This document shows positions 35,101-46,557 of a DNA stretch of 64,000 nt, in pieces. How positions within the stretch are numbered: position 1 is the first letter of the stretch; each line of letters starts with the position of its first letter. Source of the stretch: Pycnopodia helianthoides (lineage: Eukaryota > Echinodermata > Asteroidea > Forcipulatida > Asteriidae); assembly GCA_032158295.1 (NCBI GenBank), contig CM063254.1:7792614-7856613 (forward strand), given 5' to 3'. The notes below the pieces were generated by a model that worked only from the letters and a program-made list of their open reading frames with translations, was not told the origin of the DNA and made no database searches. The position numbers were made by a program, and so were the translations under genes.

Positions 35101-38100
35101 CTTTCATGTTCTTTTTGTGACTTGGTCTTACATTCCCAACAACATATGTAATTTTCATGGTCATAAACTACGTTGAACTAAAATAATTGACAAAACTCGA
35201 ATCCTGCCCACGCAAAACTCCACATAGTCGGGACCACAATGGTCCGGAAAGTTTGAATATTCGTGCGAGACTTGCACAGTCTATTAGATTAAAAAAAAAA
35301 AATTGATCTTCTTCCTTTGCTGGAGTTGTATCACAACCCAGATGGAGAAGGAGAAGGAAAATAGAAACATTTACACACTAGCACGAACAAGCCATTTGCA
35401 AGTTGAGTTTGAATAACGTCTGGTGTAACAATTCGTCTCCTTACACAAACGATTACACCTGCTGATTGGTCAGTTTGGAGATATTGGAAACACACAAAGA
35501 ATTGTAATAATGTAAATTGTATCAAGTAATAAACCACAAGAGAAACTGACTGGGTAAGTATAAATCAAATTTGTGTGGACAAAGAAAAGGCGACTAGAGA
35601 GGGGTTTGAACCTGTGACCTTCCGAACATGTATGCCGGTGCTGTGTTGGCAGTCTCCCTATTTTTGTCACTGCATTAGAGAGCGCCCTCTTGCAGAGTTC
35701 AAAAAGCAGTTTTCCTGTGTGCCACGCGTTAACAGCTGTTCTTTTCTATTGTTTCCTCATCATTTTACCTCTATGATTTTCGGTGAGATGGCGTCAGTGC
35801 ATTATGCTAACTCCTTAGTCCCTTGAGCCTTATGCATTGTTCACGAGTCGTTACTCGTGTTCAACGAATGAGTGGAGTGACTTTGTCCTCTCTTTCTTGC
35901 AGCAAATGACCAATCTCCAGATGGCGGCCCAACGCCAGCGGGCCATCGCCCTCATGTGCCGCGTCTACGTGGGCTCCATCAGCTTTGAGCTCCGGGAGGA
36001 CACCGTCCGGCAGGCCTTCAACCCCTTTGGCCCCATTAAGAGTATCAACATGTCGTGGGATCCCATCACCATGAAGCACAAGGGCTTTGCCTTTGTGGAG
36101 TACGACCTGCCTGAGGCAGCTCAGCTGGGCCTGGAACAGATGAACGGGGTGATGATAGGTGGAAGAAACATAAAGGTAGGCCCCTTCGTCCAACTGAACA
36201 CCCAATCGCCTCCCTTCCCTTATTTTGTATTCCTTATGACAAAGTACAGGAATATAAAAAAAATTAATACATATTTTTTTTTAAATCAATCTGAAAGCTC
36301 ACTGATTATAAAGTTCCTACCAGTACCAATCCTTGTGCCAAATGGCGCCATTTGGTGGTATGTCGTGGCCGAGCGGTCTACTGCATCGGTCTCGAGCTCT
36401 GTTGACATTCGTGTACTTGAACAAGGCTCTTAACCATAATTACTTCTCTTAACCAAGGTGTACAAATGGGCAAGCAAATGATTATGCAAGGCGCTTCATC
36501 ATAACTACTACTTTTAACCCAAGTGTACAAATGGGAGCTTGACAGGACTGAGACGGTATTGTGTTGGATTAACCCCTTGGTGCTAATTTAAGCAGCTTGA
36601 GATTTTATGAGAAAGTTTGAGGAATGGTCTAAAAGTATGCCTAAATGAACAGGGATAATAGTGTTGTAAAGCGCCTTGTCTTAACTACTAGGAAATGTGC
36701 TCTTTATAACACTTCCGTAAATATTTCTTCAACTTACAGGTCGGCCGACCGAGCAACATGCCCCAGGCCCAACCTGTAGTCGATCAGCTCATGGAAGAAT
36801 CAAAGAATCACCCACGGATCTACGTGGCTTCTATCCACTCTGATCTCTCCACAGAAGACATTAAGAGGTAAGAAACTTTTAATTCTGAGGGGACCTTAGT
36901 CCTGACGTAAAAAGCCAAGTGCAATTATTGAGCTTTATTTGTTGATAATCATCAAAGAAAAAGTAGCTTAATGCAACTCCTATGGGTTTCTGGTAATCAG
37001 TGGAGCCAGTTTGTGTGAAGTGAGCGTGGCTTACAGTGTATTTACGCCCTAATTATGGAACATAATGCAGTTTGTATTTTCTCAAGGTACCTAAAATATG
37101 CTGTACTCTTTTGCTCCCACAGTGTTTTTGAAGCCTTCGGGAAAATCATCAGCTGTAACTTGCCGATAGACTCTGCAACGAACAAACACAAGTAAGTACT
37201 GCAAAATTTTGAATGTGTTTTTTTATAACTCTAATTCCGTAACTTTCCTGGGCAGAATTGATTAAAGTCATTTTGTTTCCAAAGATCAGCAGAGTGTGGG
37301 CTCGAGTCACAGTCAGGATACTTGTGTCCTTAAGCAAGACGGTTCCCGTGTGTTGTGTAATACACGTAAAATAACCTAGGGCACTTAGTGTAAAGAGAAG
37401 GTGTTTGCCCCGTTGTTCCTGGTTTGATTGGCTGCATATCGCCCCACAGCACCTTGTAAGCCATCACATGATGCTATGTAGAGGAAAATGGTCTCATACT
37501 TCAAAACAAAGCTCCACAATACCTTGCAGGATAACTTATATAACAATGTTGGAGTGCCATGTGTGTCACTGAGTGACGGATAAGAGCGCTATATAAGAAG
37601 CCACTTTTATTGTTATCATGAGAAGAAAGTATAGTTACATGTCCTGGCCGATGACCACAAGTGTTATCATGAATGGGTTTTAAACTTTCAGAAACAAAAA
37701 AAAACTTGTAAGCTAAAAGATGTCTTGTGTCTGTTATTTGGCAGAGGGTACGCCTTTATTGAGTACGATACGATGCAGTCAGCCCAAGATGCGATCGCCT
37801 CAATGAACCTGTTTGATCTTGGTGGTCAGTACTTGAGAGTTGGACGGGTAAGTGGAAATCCTCTGTTGACAAGTTTATCTCAGGTTGATTGGTCACGTGG
37901 TTATGGACCTTTCTCAAAGTGATATACTTTCCATAACCGTAGTACTTAGAAGTTAAAAGTTTCTCAAAATCCATTATACTACCTAAAGCTGCTGTACTTC
38001 TTACCAAGTAAGTTTTTATTGCCATTAATTTTCTGAGTCATCACCAAACGTGTACTGTGCCTTTAAAAAGAGGTTTTGATTCTTTACAAATAGTCTTCGT

Positions 38101-41100
38101 CTGAAGACTGTTTCCTCTTCTTTGATACATGCTATACTTGCACAGCCTGTAGGGGTGATTTTCAACACTGTACTACCAGCCAGACCAATAGGGGAGAATT
38201 TTAACTGGTCCTCAGGTGTTTTAACTCACTTTTGGCCAGCGGACCTCTGTTATGGGAGAATGCTGTCGATGATAATGAACTTGATATTATGAGTAAAATG
38301 CAGTTCGGTATAAAACTAGACGACAATTAAGTGTTTTCCAGTATTCATTTTTAAGAGATGATTGTTTTTTTTTTTTACAAATAATCCTGCAGGGTATAAC
38401 TCCACAAATGCAGACCATCCCGACAGCCACCACCCAAGGGGGTCTTCCCCCGGCTGCTGCAGTCGCAGCCGCTGCTGCAACGGCCAAAATTCAGGTTAGT
38501 TTCTTCGTTGTTAACTGTGTTGGTCAAGTCAAATTTCTGGTCAGCAGAGTGTGGGTTCGAGTCTTACTTGTGGCACTTGTGTCCTTGAGCAAGATACTTT
38601 ACCATAATTGCTTTGTCCTTCGAATGGGACATTAAGCCGTAGGTCCCATGTACTAGGATTGGTAGTGCACGCAAAAGAACCCAGAACACTTATCGTGGAA
38701 GAGTAGGGGTCAATCCAGGTGTTTCTGGTTCACATAGCAAGCAAGCACCCTTGTTTACAGGTTTCCTCAAGCTACAGTGATTAAAGTTCACTTATGAGGC
38801 ATCCTTGGTTTCATTACCAGAAATATATGATAATAATAACACAAATAAAAAGATAATTTTTTTTAATTGTGAGCAGGCAGTTCTGAACAACCTGATTTTC
38901 AAGGTGATTGGTCAAGTTATCCTAAAGAACAGAATTCTATTGTGGTTTTTTATCATACAAATCCAGACGTCGTGTCTCGTTGGCAAAGAGTTTCCTTATA
39001 TTTATCCCATATGTCTCTTTGCTTCTCAGGCCCTTGATGCTGTCGCTGCACCAGCAGCAGCTGCAGCCGCTGCAGTCCTTAGCCTCAACCCATCCGCCAT
39101 CGTCTCCCAATCCCTGCCAGGCCCCGGTCTACTCACTGCACCACAGCTCGGACTGCTCAATATGCCCCAAGCTGTCATGGCATCAAATGCACCGGGCATC
39201 ATTACAGGTAAGCAATACAATACACTCTACTACGGGCTTTGAAAACTAATCAGGCCTTGAGGTTTCCAGAAATCATTTAACTCCTTCAGAGTATGCAGCA
39301 CTGGCAACCAAATGGAAGTACAAGTTGCGAATCTTTCACGGTCTCTGCGCAGTTGCCCATTAACAATCTCTTGGTATTTCCTGGTCGTTGACAGGTGTGA
39401 CTCCAATCCGCCCGCCGATCCCAACAATCACCGTCACCACATCCTCACTGATGATGAACCCGACCTTCACGGCGGCCATCGCAGCCATGGCCCAGGCCAA
39501 CGCAACCAACAGCCAGGCGGCTGCAGCTGCAGGGAAGGTCCTGAAGGAAGCCGACGATGCCAAGAAGAAGCTGGAGAGCGAGCTGCCCCAGACCATCAGC
39601 GAGCAAGAGAACATGACCATCCCCGGGACCAGCGCCAGGCACATGGTCATGCAAAAGCTGTTACGAAAGGCCGAGGTAGGTTTTAACCCCTCCATGACAT
39701 TCGCCAGTATTAGTTGGCCAACATGGCGTGTCGTAACCCTAACGAGCGGATAAGAACACCGGACTCAAGCTCTGATGTTTCTGATCGGCAGAGTGTGGGT
39801 TCGAGTCCCGGTCGTGACACTTGTGTCCTTAAGCAAGACACTTAACCATTATTGCTTCGTCCTTTGGATGGGACGTAAAGCCGTAGGTCCCGTGTGTTGT
39901 GTAATGCACGTAAAAGAACCCAGTTACACTTATCGCTAAGAGAAGGGGTTCGCCCCGGTGTTCCTGGTTTGATTGGCAGCATATTGCGCCACAGCACCTT
40001 GTAAACCATTACTTGGTGCTATGTAAAGGAACAGGTCTAATACTTCAAAACGTAGCTCCACATTATACCTTGCAGGAAAAATACTGAGCGCTTTGAGACG
40101 CCCATCGGACGTGATAAAGCGCTATATAAGAACTGCGTATTATTATTATTATTAACAATTAACTTGGTGTGTCGTAGTTGAGCGGTCAAGCGCACTGGGC
40201 TCAAGCTCTGGTGTTTGTTGACCTTCAAAGTGTGGGTTTGAGTCCCGGTCTTGACACTTGTGTCCTTAGCAAGGCACTTGACCATTATTGTTTGTGTTGT
40301 GTAATCACCTAAAAGAACCCAGTACAGTTATCACTAAGAAAAGGGGTTTGCCTCTGGTTTTTCTGGTATGGTTGGCTGCAGATTGTGCCGCAGCACCTTG
40401 TGAACCATTACTATGTAAATAAATGTGTCTTATATTTCGAACAAAGCTCTGCATACCTTGGCATACCTTGTAGAAAGAAAGAAAAAAAAAAGCACTGTGT
40501 GGTGCCTTCGAGTGTGCGAAAGCGCTATATAAGAATTACGTGCTAGTATTATAATTAATACTTTTTACATGACGGAGGTCTATCTGTTAAGATTAAAACA
40601 TCAGCTGTAAAATGCTGGAGGGTATGGATTCGAATCCCACCCAAGGTTGTTGGTTGTTATTCCACAGGACTCAGAAAAATACTGAGTGTACAGTGGCTAC
40701 TCATATTGGTGTGGGACAAAACCCCAAAATAACAACCTGTGAAAAAAACCCATCAAATTTGCAAGTGACGTGTTAGTGAAAATTAGAAGGAAAAAAGTAG
40801 CATGCATTTTGTATATTCAATTTGCATTAACAGCATATCTACTTTGCTGTGTAGATTTGTTCTGGAGAACTTATCTTGCTGTTTTTTTGAATAGACCTTA
40901 TGCATTGACGTCATCACGCCGCCATCTTAGAGGTAAAACGAAAAAGCACATTTTGTACGCGCGGCGCAGAGAATGAGCCAATGAGCAATCTTCTTTTGAC
41001 CTCTAGACGAGGGCGCCCTACTCAAATGACGTCATGTGCATAAGGTCTATTCAGTTTGAATTTTGTCAGGAACTTGGCTTCAATCGAGATCAGCAAGAGC

Positions 41101-42452
41101 AATTTTGGAGATCTTAAAATTTTGTTCAGTGTTGACAATATTTCAGTTGAAAATATTTATCTGGCAAATTTGGACCAATATAAACTTTATATACATATAT
41201 TTTTGTATCAGACAGCTTTCAGATATTTCCGATAGTTATTGACGCTGTACTTGGTATTATAACTTGATGGGTGGTACGTTTTATTTAACTGCAGTCTCGT
41301 GTGGTGGTCTTACGTAACATGGTCGGCATCGAGGACCTAGATGATGACCTAGAAGGCGAGGTGACCGAGGAGTGCGGTAAATTCGGCCAGGTCAACAGGG
41401 TGGTCATCTACCAGGAGAGGCAAGGGGAAGAAGAGGACGCAGAGGTCATCGTTAAGATCTTCGTGGAATTCAGCGACCAAAGCGGTGAGTTGGCCACCCA
41501 TCTCTCTGTTTGTCAGGGCACTGTGTGCCACTGGTAGAATAACTTAGCAGAGCTGCCAGCTCTCCCTGATTCTGCAGGAAGTTCCCTGAAAATAAACCAA
41601 TCTTTTCATGTTTTCGGATGAACAAATTTGAAAATCTCCCCAATCATGGAAACTTTTTCCCTATTATGTTGAATGTAACTCTAAATATCACTATCGAGTA
41701 ACCCTTTAGAGACCAAAAGTCTTCCATTGGATGACAATCGTATCAATTGGAATTGATACATTAAACTTTGATGATAATGATTCAAATGCCGGAGACTTTC
41801 TTTTGAGGCGCCTATTTGACCCTTTGCACTTGACGTCACTCGCAAGTCCTGTCTGCCACAGTCGACATTTGGGAGTCAAATTGCACGTACAAATGATGGT
41901 AATTATGTAAAGGCTGCGTTGCCTTAAGTGCGCACTTCACTGGATAGAAGACGAGGACATTTGGCCCCCAAAAATGGCGCAACCAAGAATATTGTAATAG
42001 TCAAGGTTTTAGCCAGGATTTGGTAAAAGGGTGTCCAAATTTGCCGGAAATTTAAACACTGGGTGTCCCATATTTTTCACTTACACTACATTTAAAGCAG
42101 GGTGTCCAAAAGACACCCAGACACCCCTCTGGCTAACACTATGGTGATAGTGACGTCAGGTAAATTGGTTCGATATACAAGTTTAAAAAAAATGCAGGTG
42201 GATGTCATAGCCCAGCTTTCCAACGTTAATGTTTGATAATGTGGTGCAATTTTACTTCAAGTCATCCTTCTTTGGCCAGCCGCCATGAATCCCACTTCAT
42301 CCATCCCCACTTGACATCTCTTTGTTTTTTTCCATTTTCCAGAGGGAGAAGCAGCAATCGATGCGCTCAATGGTAGATGGTTCGGAGGTCACATGGTCAA
42401 AGCAGAGTCCTACCCACAGGCCAAGTTCGACTCGAGCGATCTCTCGGGTTGA
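20191..42452 (+). CDS. PUF60: Poly(U)-binding splicing factor PUF60, complete, 12 coding exons
   Basis: PUF60 is a nuclear splicing factor that binds U-rich tracts and acts with U2AF in 3' splice-site recognition. Exons: 20191-20355, 27777-27885, 33758-33969, 35903-36175, 36740-36867, 37123-37191, 37745-37847, 38393-38494, 39030-39207, 39395-39675, 41295-41484 and 42343-42452; all phases match, giving 639 residues against 559 in human. An in-frame TAA at 20164 precedes the ATG. RRM1 is about residues 181-257 (RNP2 VYVGSI, RNP1 KGFAFVEY). RRM2 is about 279-356 (RIYVASI, KGYAFIEY). An Ala-rich linker follows, then a C-terminal UHM at about 543-633 with VVLRNM, EECGKFG and the RWF motif in NGRWFGG. 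Exons 1-2 encode a divergent N-terminus with PSPKKLK, a possible nuclear localisation signal; their assignment rests on phase, splice sites and position and is less certain than the rest. Intron 1 holds a piggyBac transposon. Confidence 0.93.
20717..21500. repeat. Directly duplicated ~310-bp block with three palindromes between copies
   Basis: 20717-21028 and about 21190-21500 are near identical, beginning CCCAGTAACTGGGGCGCTG. Between them lie GACTTCTCGCAACGAGAAGTC (hairpin), a 21-bp perfect-arm hairpin around 21100-21148, and a palindrome at 21162-21216 joining two head-to-head copies of the block start. Confidence 0.85.
21526..22781. mobile_element. Foldback-type element with ~220-bp terminal inverted repeats
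   Basis: The left arm (21526-~21750) opens TCCTACTAAAAGCCGACAAC with repeated GCCGACAACA words; the right arm (~22510-22781) is its reverse complement. Inside lie two copies (about 21715-21890 and 22355-22545) of a smaller palindromic unit with CGTGTTTCGACCATTCCATT ends. No transposase was seen. Confidence 0.8.
24008..24015 (+). promoter_or_regulatory. TATA box of the piggyBac transposase gene
   Basis: TATATAAG lies about 70 bases before the transposase ATG. A start site near 24040 would give a short 5' leader. Supported by sequence and spacing only. Confidence 0.5.
24079..26737 (+). CDS. piggyBac transposase (PGBD-like, DDE_Tnp_1_7), intact, two exons
   Basis: It catalyses cut-and-paste transposition at TTAA. 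Exon 1 is 24079-24182 (ATG preceded by an in-frame stop at 24055) and exon 2 is 24301-26737; GG|G joins in frame for an 846-residue protein. The N-terminus is acidic, with three tandem copies of an EEQPMD(T/I)RKD(D/N)EA-type repeat, followed by a long Lys/Arg/Glu-rich coiled stretch. The transposase core starts near residue 300 ([10 protein letters not shown]). The three catalytic aspartates appear to be D497 (SLDEAM), D571 (FCDRLYTS) and D701 (MGGVDKSDQ). A C-terminal Cys-rich domain ends the protein (CIQC...CTSC...HLC...CFLKYH). No stop or frameshift was seen. The repetitive charged N-terminal extension is longer than in the insect prototype. Confidence 0.93.
26877..26882 (+). promoter_or_regulatory. 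Poly(A) signal of the piggyBac transposase
   Basis: AATAAA 140 bases after the transposase stop and inside the element. Confidence 0.5.
27886..33757 (+). other. PUF60 intron 2, mostly unique sequence
   Basis: Apart from the worn piggyBac MITE at 29032-29275 and poly-purine or poly-pyrimidine runs, no repeats or exons were recognised. One possible alternative exon, 28541-28633, follows a strong pyrimidine tract but does not fit the phase of exon 3. Confidence 0.6.
29032..29275. mobile_element. Degenerate piggyBac MITE
   Basis: Starts CCCTCCTAC after TTAG (decayed TTAA) and shares TTGGTTAACTCACTGGAAAA and a CACAGTACAC stretch with 44809-45030. The right end is worn. Confidence 0.55.
33970..34740. 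repeat. 67-bp minisatellite with hairpin units, abutting the PUF60 exon 3 donor
   Basis: About 11 units of GTAGAGAAATCATGTGGTA...TACCACATGACTGTAGAC; each contains a 10-bp-arm hairpin TCATGTGGTA/TACCACATGA. The array starts within a few bases of the splice donor GTGAGA. Confidence 0.9.
36358..36715 (+). repeat. Degenerate SINE-B copy in PUF60 intron 4
   Basis: GTCGTGGCCGAGCGGTCTAC then the ACAAGGCTCTTAACCATAAT core, partly duplicated. Confidence 0.65.
37275..37610 (+). repeat. SINE-B copy lacking its head
   Basis: GAGTGTGGGCTCGAGTCACA, CCTTAAGCAAGACGGTTC and the AGAGCGCTATATAAGAAGCC end. In PUF60 intron 6. Confidence 0.7.
38158..38270. repeat. GGCCAGCGGACC repeat, copy 2
   Basis: CAACACTGTACTACCAGCC, TTTTGGCCAGCGGACCTCTG and GGGAGAATGCTGTCG. 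Confidence 0.6.
38535..38830 (+). repeat. SINE-B variant with a different tail
   Basis: AGAGTGTGGGTTCGAGTC and CCTTGAGCAAGATACTTT, then a tail with AGGCATCCTTGGTTTCATTA that also occurs inverted at 19335-19560. Confidence 0.65.
39724..40150 (+). repeat. SINE-B copy
   Basis: GAGTGTGGGTTCGAGTCCCG, CTTAAGCAAGACACTTAACC and AAGCGCTATATAAGAACTGC, then TATTATTATTATTA. In PUF60 intron 10. Confidence 0.8.
40165..40550 (+). repeat. SINE-B copy, tandem to the previous one
   Basis: GTGTCGTAGTTGAGCGGTCA, GTGGGTTTGAGTCCCGGTC and AAGCGCTATATAAGAATTAC. Confidence 0.75.
40888..41053. mobile_element. MITE with two perfect TGACGTCA sites
   Basis: Inverted ends TGAATAGACCTTATGCA and TGCATAAGGTCTATTCA. TGACGTCA occurs at 40906-40913 and 41027-41034. 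It lies in PUF60 intron 10. Confidence 0.85.
41550..41695. repeat. Partial copy of the GAGCTGCCAACTCTCC repeat
   Basis: Shares GAGCTGCCAGCTCTCCCTGA, ACCAATCTTTTCATG and GGAAACTTTTTCCCTATT with 18105-18305. It begins shortly after PUF60 exon 11. Confidence 0.6.
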
Positions 42453-42550
42453 TCCGTAAATCATTTTCCAGAATTGAGTTTTTAATATGTGTAAAAATAA
42501 CCCTTTTTTTTGTATTCTCATTGTAAATGTAGCATAATGCCTTAAAACAT

Positions 42551-42556
42551 AATAAA
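42551..42556 (+). promoter_or_regulatory. PUF60 poly(A) signal
   Basis: AATAAA about 100 bases after the PUF60 stop codon, in an A/T-rich 3' end. Confidence 0.7.
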
Positions 42557-43327
42557 AATGACCTTTACCTATTACTGTAAAAGAGCAACTATTTGATCCA
42601 CCGTGGATCCTAATTTTTGTGGACCACCAGTGTTTGAATAGCTGTAAATAGCGAGATATAAGTCAGAATCTGGGAGTTGGTGTCCAGATTTGCTGAAATT
42701 TCAAAACGAAGATGTCCGAATTACTCACTTCCATTACTTTTACATGACTGATTAAAGATAGGGTCATCGTTTGGTTTTTGTCAATGAATGCCGATTTATA
42801 GGCAAGACTATAATAAATAGATAAATACTGTAAAAGTTTCAGCAGAATACAGTGTCCACTTTCTGAGAAAACAGCTAAAATCTGTCACAGTGTTTTCACA
42901 TGGATTTCAATTTGATCCGCTGTTAGCGAGGTGACAGCAGGTATACCAACCGCATCTCTGGCCGCCGCATTCGCGAATGGACCCAACCCTTGGAAATCTG
43001 AGAACTCAGACTTGAATGTTTTCATTGATTTTCAGTCAACGGGGGCATTTCAGACAAGACAATGTCACAGGATGCTGACTACCGTATCGTAAAATTTGAA
43101 GAGTCGCATGGTGCAGGATGTAAAATTGGAGCAGGGTGTTGGTTCTCTGAGAAGAGCCTGGTGAAGAGGAGCAGAGCAAATATTCAAAGCATTGAGACTC
43201 TACTGTATCTCGATTTTGTTTGTTCTTGGAACCAACACTGCTTACAAAAGAGTTTTTTGAGAAATTAGAATTAGCTGTTGCAAACTGCTTACCAACCAAA
43301 AGGACCTGTAGTATAAATGCAAAAAAT

Positions 43328-43389
43328 TAGTTAGTGGCCTGACGTTTCGACCCTAGAGTGCTAGGGTCGAAACGTCAGGCCACTAACTA
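43328..43389. repeat. Perfect hairpin ending in the GTCGAAACGTC motif
   Basis: 29-bp perfect arms (43328-43356 and 43361-43389) around AGTG; each holds CTAGGGTCGAAACGTCAGG or its complement. Related to the larger hairpin element at 14085-14260. Confidence 0.85.
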
Positions 43390-43917
43390 AAAGAGTTTTT
43401 TATCAAATGGTTCTAACCTGTAGAACCTACTCGGTTCTCATCCAGAGGTTGGGGGTAAATATGTTGAAAGTGAAGGAAATGTTGTGTTGGATGTAACCAA
43501 GTTTTTTTGATCATATAACAGGATATGTTTTTTTTGTGTGTGTGGTGACAATGCAGAAAGAAGGTGCTGAAATGAAACAAGACTGTCAATGCTGCTTTTA
43601 TTTGTACAGCTTCACCGAGCACTTGTTTGTTGTTTCAGTCTTGGAAGTGCACAGGCCAACAAGCCATGTGTCTGAAATATTGTGGACGGGTTGATCTTAA
43701 CTCTATAAATGTATGGATGTTCAAAATGCCAGTGGGGTGTGTTTTAAAAACGCTAGATGGCTGCCAGCCTACCTAGCGTCTCACAAAGTCCTGTATTGTC
43801 AAAGCCTAAAGTAGGGTTTGCCCTTAAACTTGTTAAAGACTAGCCAGCAGGGCCAGTTAACTTTTTTATTTCACTGGTACCCCAGTTTGTTCACCGGTCC
43901 ATATTTCATATCATTTA

Positions 43918-44036
43918 GGGATGCTTTTCAACACTGAACTAGCCAGCCGGACCAATTGGATAGAATTTTGACTGGGTCTTTGGTGTTACAGCTGGCATTT
44001 TGGCCAGCCGACTGCCGTTAAAAGGGAGAACCTTGT
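43918..44036. repeat. GGCCAGCGGACC repeat, copy 3
   Basis: CAACACTGAACTAGCCAGCC, ATTTTGGCCAGCCGACTGCC and AAAGGGAGAACC. Confidence 0.6.
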
Positions 44037-44808
44037 AAAGTGTTGGCTGAGCGTTCAAATCACTTTAGTCACTCGTTCCAAATACTCATACGTGTATGTG
44101 CGTGGTAACTTCTCTACGTGTCGTTATTGTTAAAGAACTATTTGTACTGCGGTTCTGTTGTAACGTTTCCACAGTGCATTTCAACAACGGACCAAAAATG
44201 AGATCTGGTGATTTCAAACGGACAAATCAACAGAAAAACGTATTTTCTCCACCCAAAATCAAACACTCAATCATTTCTGTTGACTGTTTCTGTTTACTAA
44301 ATGATTTATGTCTGGTTCACACGATTTGGAAGGTGTCATGCTCGTATTAGTGTTACCTAATTCGGAGGTAAACCATACTAAAGACACACTAAACGGTTCC
44401 AACGATTATCAAAAGTCCACAGAAAATGCAGAGCTAGTTTATCTTTGAAGAACAAAATTGTACGAAAAAAAGCAAATTAATTTTGGACCTGCCTTTTACA
44501 CAATGTTTTGAGATGAGTCTTGTCTGAATTATCATTTTTTTTGTCATAAGAAATGGAAATGCCTTTGAATAAGTTTATATTTTGTAAAAAAAAAAGGTAT
44601 GTCAGCTTTAGAGCCGGAAGTAGTGACAATTTGCACAAGCAACAAATGTTTGCGCTTTGTGATGCAGTGTTTTCTCCAGGCTGATAAAGTGATAGAGGTG
44701 CCTGCAAATTTACAAGAATGCAGAACCAAAAAATGCTTGGTGATTTCCATCTCTACATCCAAATGGTTATGTCTTGATACATAATGGTCAAGGAAAAAAC
44801 CTCATTAA

Positions 44809-45030
44809 CCCTCTGGCTTGTCTGACCATTCAATACCATTCAAGTGGTTTTGAATGATAGATAAACTATGCCAGCCTGAAATATGATACCATGAGGGAAT
44901 GCATGTACACAGTACACAGTTAGTTCTGTACACAGTTGTGCCACCGTACACAACCTTGGCGGTCGAATGGTTTCAAATGGTTGGTCAACTCACTGGAAAA
45001 TGTTGCCAAGAGTCACTGACAGTAGGAGGG
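44809..45030. mobile_element. Short non-autonomous piggyBac element (MITE)
   Basis: 222 bp between TTAA sites at 44805-44808 and 45031-45034, starting CCCTC and ending GTAGGAGGG like the full element in PUF60 intron 1. It shares the AAGTGGTTTTGAATG-type subterminal word. Confidence 0.8.
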
Positions 45031-45944
45031 TTAATAACACAAAGTGAAACTGGTGTTGCCTTTTTGGCAAATCTTCACTGTGAGGTGGGGATTTCGGCAA
45101 AAAAAAAATGAATGAGGTGGTCACAAAAGGTAGCGAGGTGGGCCGCCTTGCATTGGAATGGGCAGGGAAACACTGGTGTGGACATACCAACATATTTTGA
45201 GGAATAATACCTACATAAAAATCGTAAAGACTTGCATCTTATAGTATGCATTGGACGGTTCATGGGTTTTTAGATTGAAGTTTGTGGATTTTGGAGTGTT
45301 TCTCGGTCCACTTTCTACTCTAAATCATGAGTATTCCGCTTTTTTGAAAAACAAGCCTTGGTTCATTCGAGTGGTTTAAGAATTCTATCGCATGAATAAT
45401 TCAACTTTACATACTAGTGTAAACTCATGAAAAAAAAACCCACAAGTGTAATAAAAGTATATGTAAATCTTGATCTCGGTTTGTTCTGAAGTATTCATTC
45501 TGGTTTGTTTTCTTTTATCAATATCTTTGAATGGAAAGATCGTTGGATACTTTTAAAGCTCTTGAGCATTTTCTTTACGAGTCCCAGGTTCGATTTCACA
45601 TGCACTAAGATTCATCGCAACACTATAGTATTGTGACTTGACACTTTGCTTAGCAGTTAAGAGTGCCCCGGGCATTTATAATCTCTGAATCCCTTCCAAA
45701 CCAGTACAGCATTATTCTACCAAAAAACAATGTTTACAACTTCAACTAGATGGCTTTTTAACCATTAGAGCTTTGTCCAAGAATCGTCTGTATTCATAAG
45801 AGTCCACTTTCAACCATAAGTGTGCATTTTAAACTACTGCAGCAATTTGTAAACAGTAAAACACTACCAGTACTGCTAGAGCCACCGTGGAACAACACTT
45901 GGTTTTTAACCTTTAATATTTGTTTTGTTTTTTAATCTAGATTA

Positions 45945-46040
45945 TTTCATTCGCTAGTAAATTTTTCTTTGTTCATCCCCAATTTATTTTAAATGGACCC
46001 AGTCAGTTTTTTGTGGTTTATTACTCCATATCAAAAATGC
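45945..46040 (+). repeat. SINE-A tail fragment
   Basis: TAAATTTTTCTTTGTTCATC and the typical GACCCAGTCAGTT tail before GTGGTTTATTACTCC. Confidence 0.6.
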
Positions 46041-46205
46041 TGACAAAGTCCATAATATCATCAATAACTTGGCCATGAACCCTGTACAGTTTGTACACCA
46101 TGGTACAAGTAGAGAATAAAAGCGGCCGCAGGTCTATGTTGATAATGCATGTGACCTGTACGACGTAACCTTACCAATATTAAAGAAGTCGCTCGAGGTC
46201 ACGGC

Positions 46206-46557
46206 TACGGAAGCGTTAAAGGGCCACAGCAATTTTTTTTTCTTCAAAAATGCTATCTCGCCGCGGCGAGTGACTATCTCGCCACGGCGAAATACTATCT
46301 CGCCGCGGCGAATTACTATCTCGCCGCGGCGAGTTACTATCTCGCCGCGGCGAGTTACTATCTCGCCGCGGCGAGTTACCATCTGAATTCGCCGCGGCGA
46401 GAAAGTAATTCGCCGCGGCGAGAAAGTAATTCGCGCGGCGAGAAAGTAATTCGCCGCGGCGAGATAGTAATTCGCCGCGGCGAGATAGTAACTCGCCGCG
46501 GCGAGATAGCATTTTGATTTTGTTTTGTTTTTGCTGTGGCCCTTTAACGCTTCCGTA
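46206..46557. mobile_element. Palindromic MITE with CGCCGCGGCGA modules
   Basis: Inverted ends TACGGAAGCGTTAAAGGG, about 25 bp. The adjacent 6-bp repeat CACGGC (46200-46205 and 46558-46563) is a likely target duplication. The interior is an array of about eleven 20-22-bp units with the palindrome CGCCGCGGCG (some copies mutated) separated by ATTACTATCT- or AGAAAGTAAT-type spacers, inverted about the centre. Confidence 0.85.
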
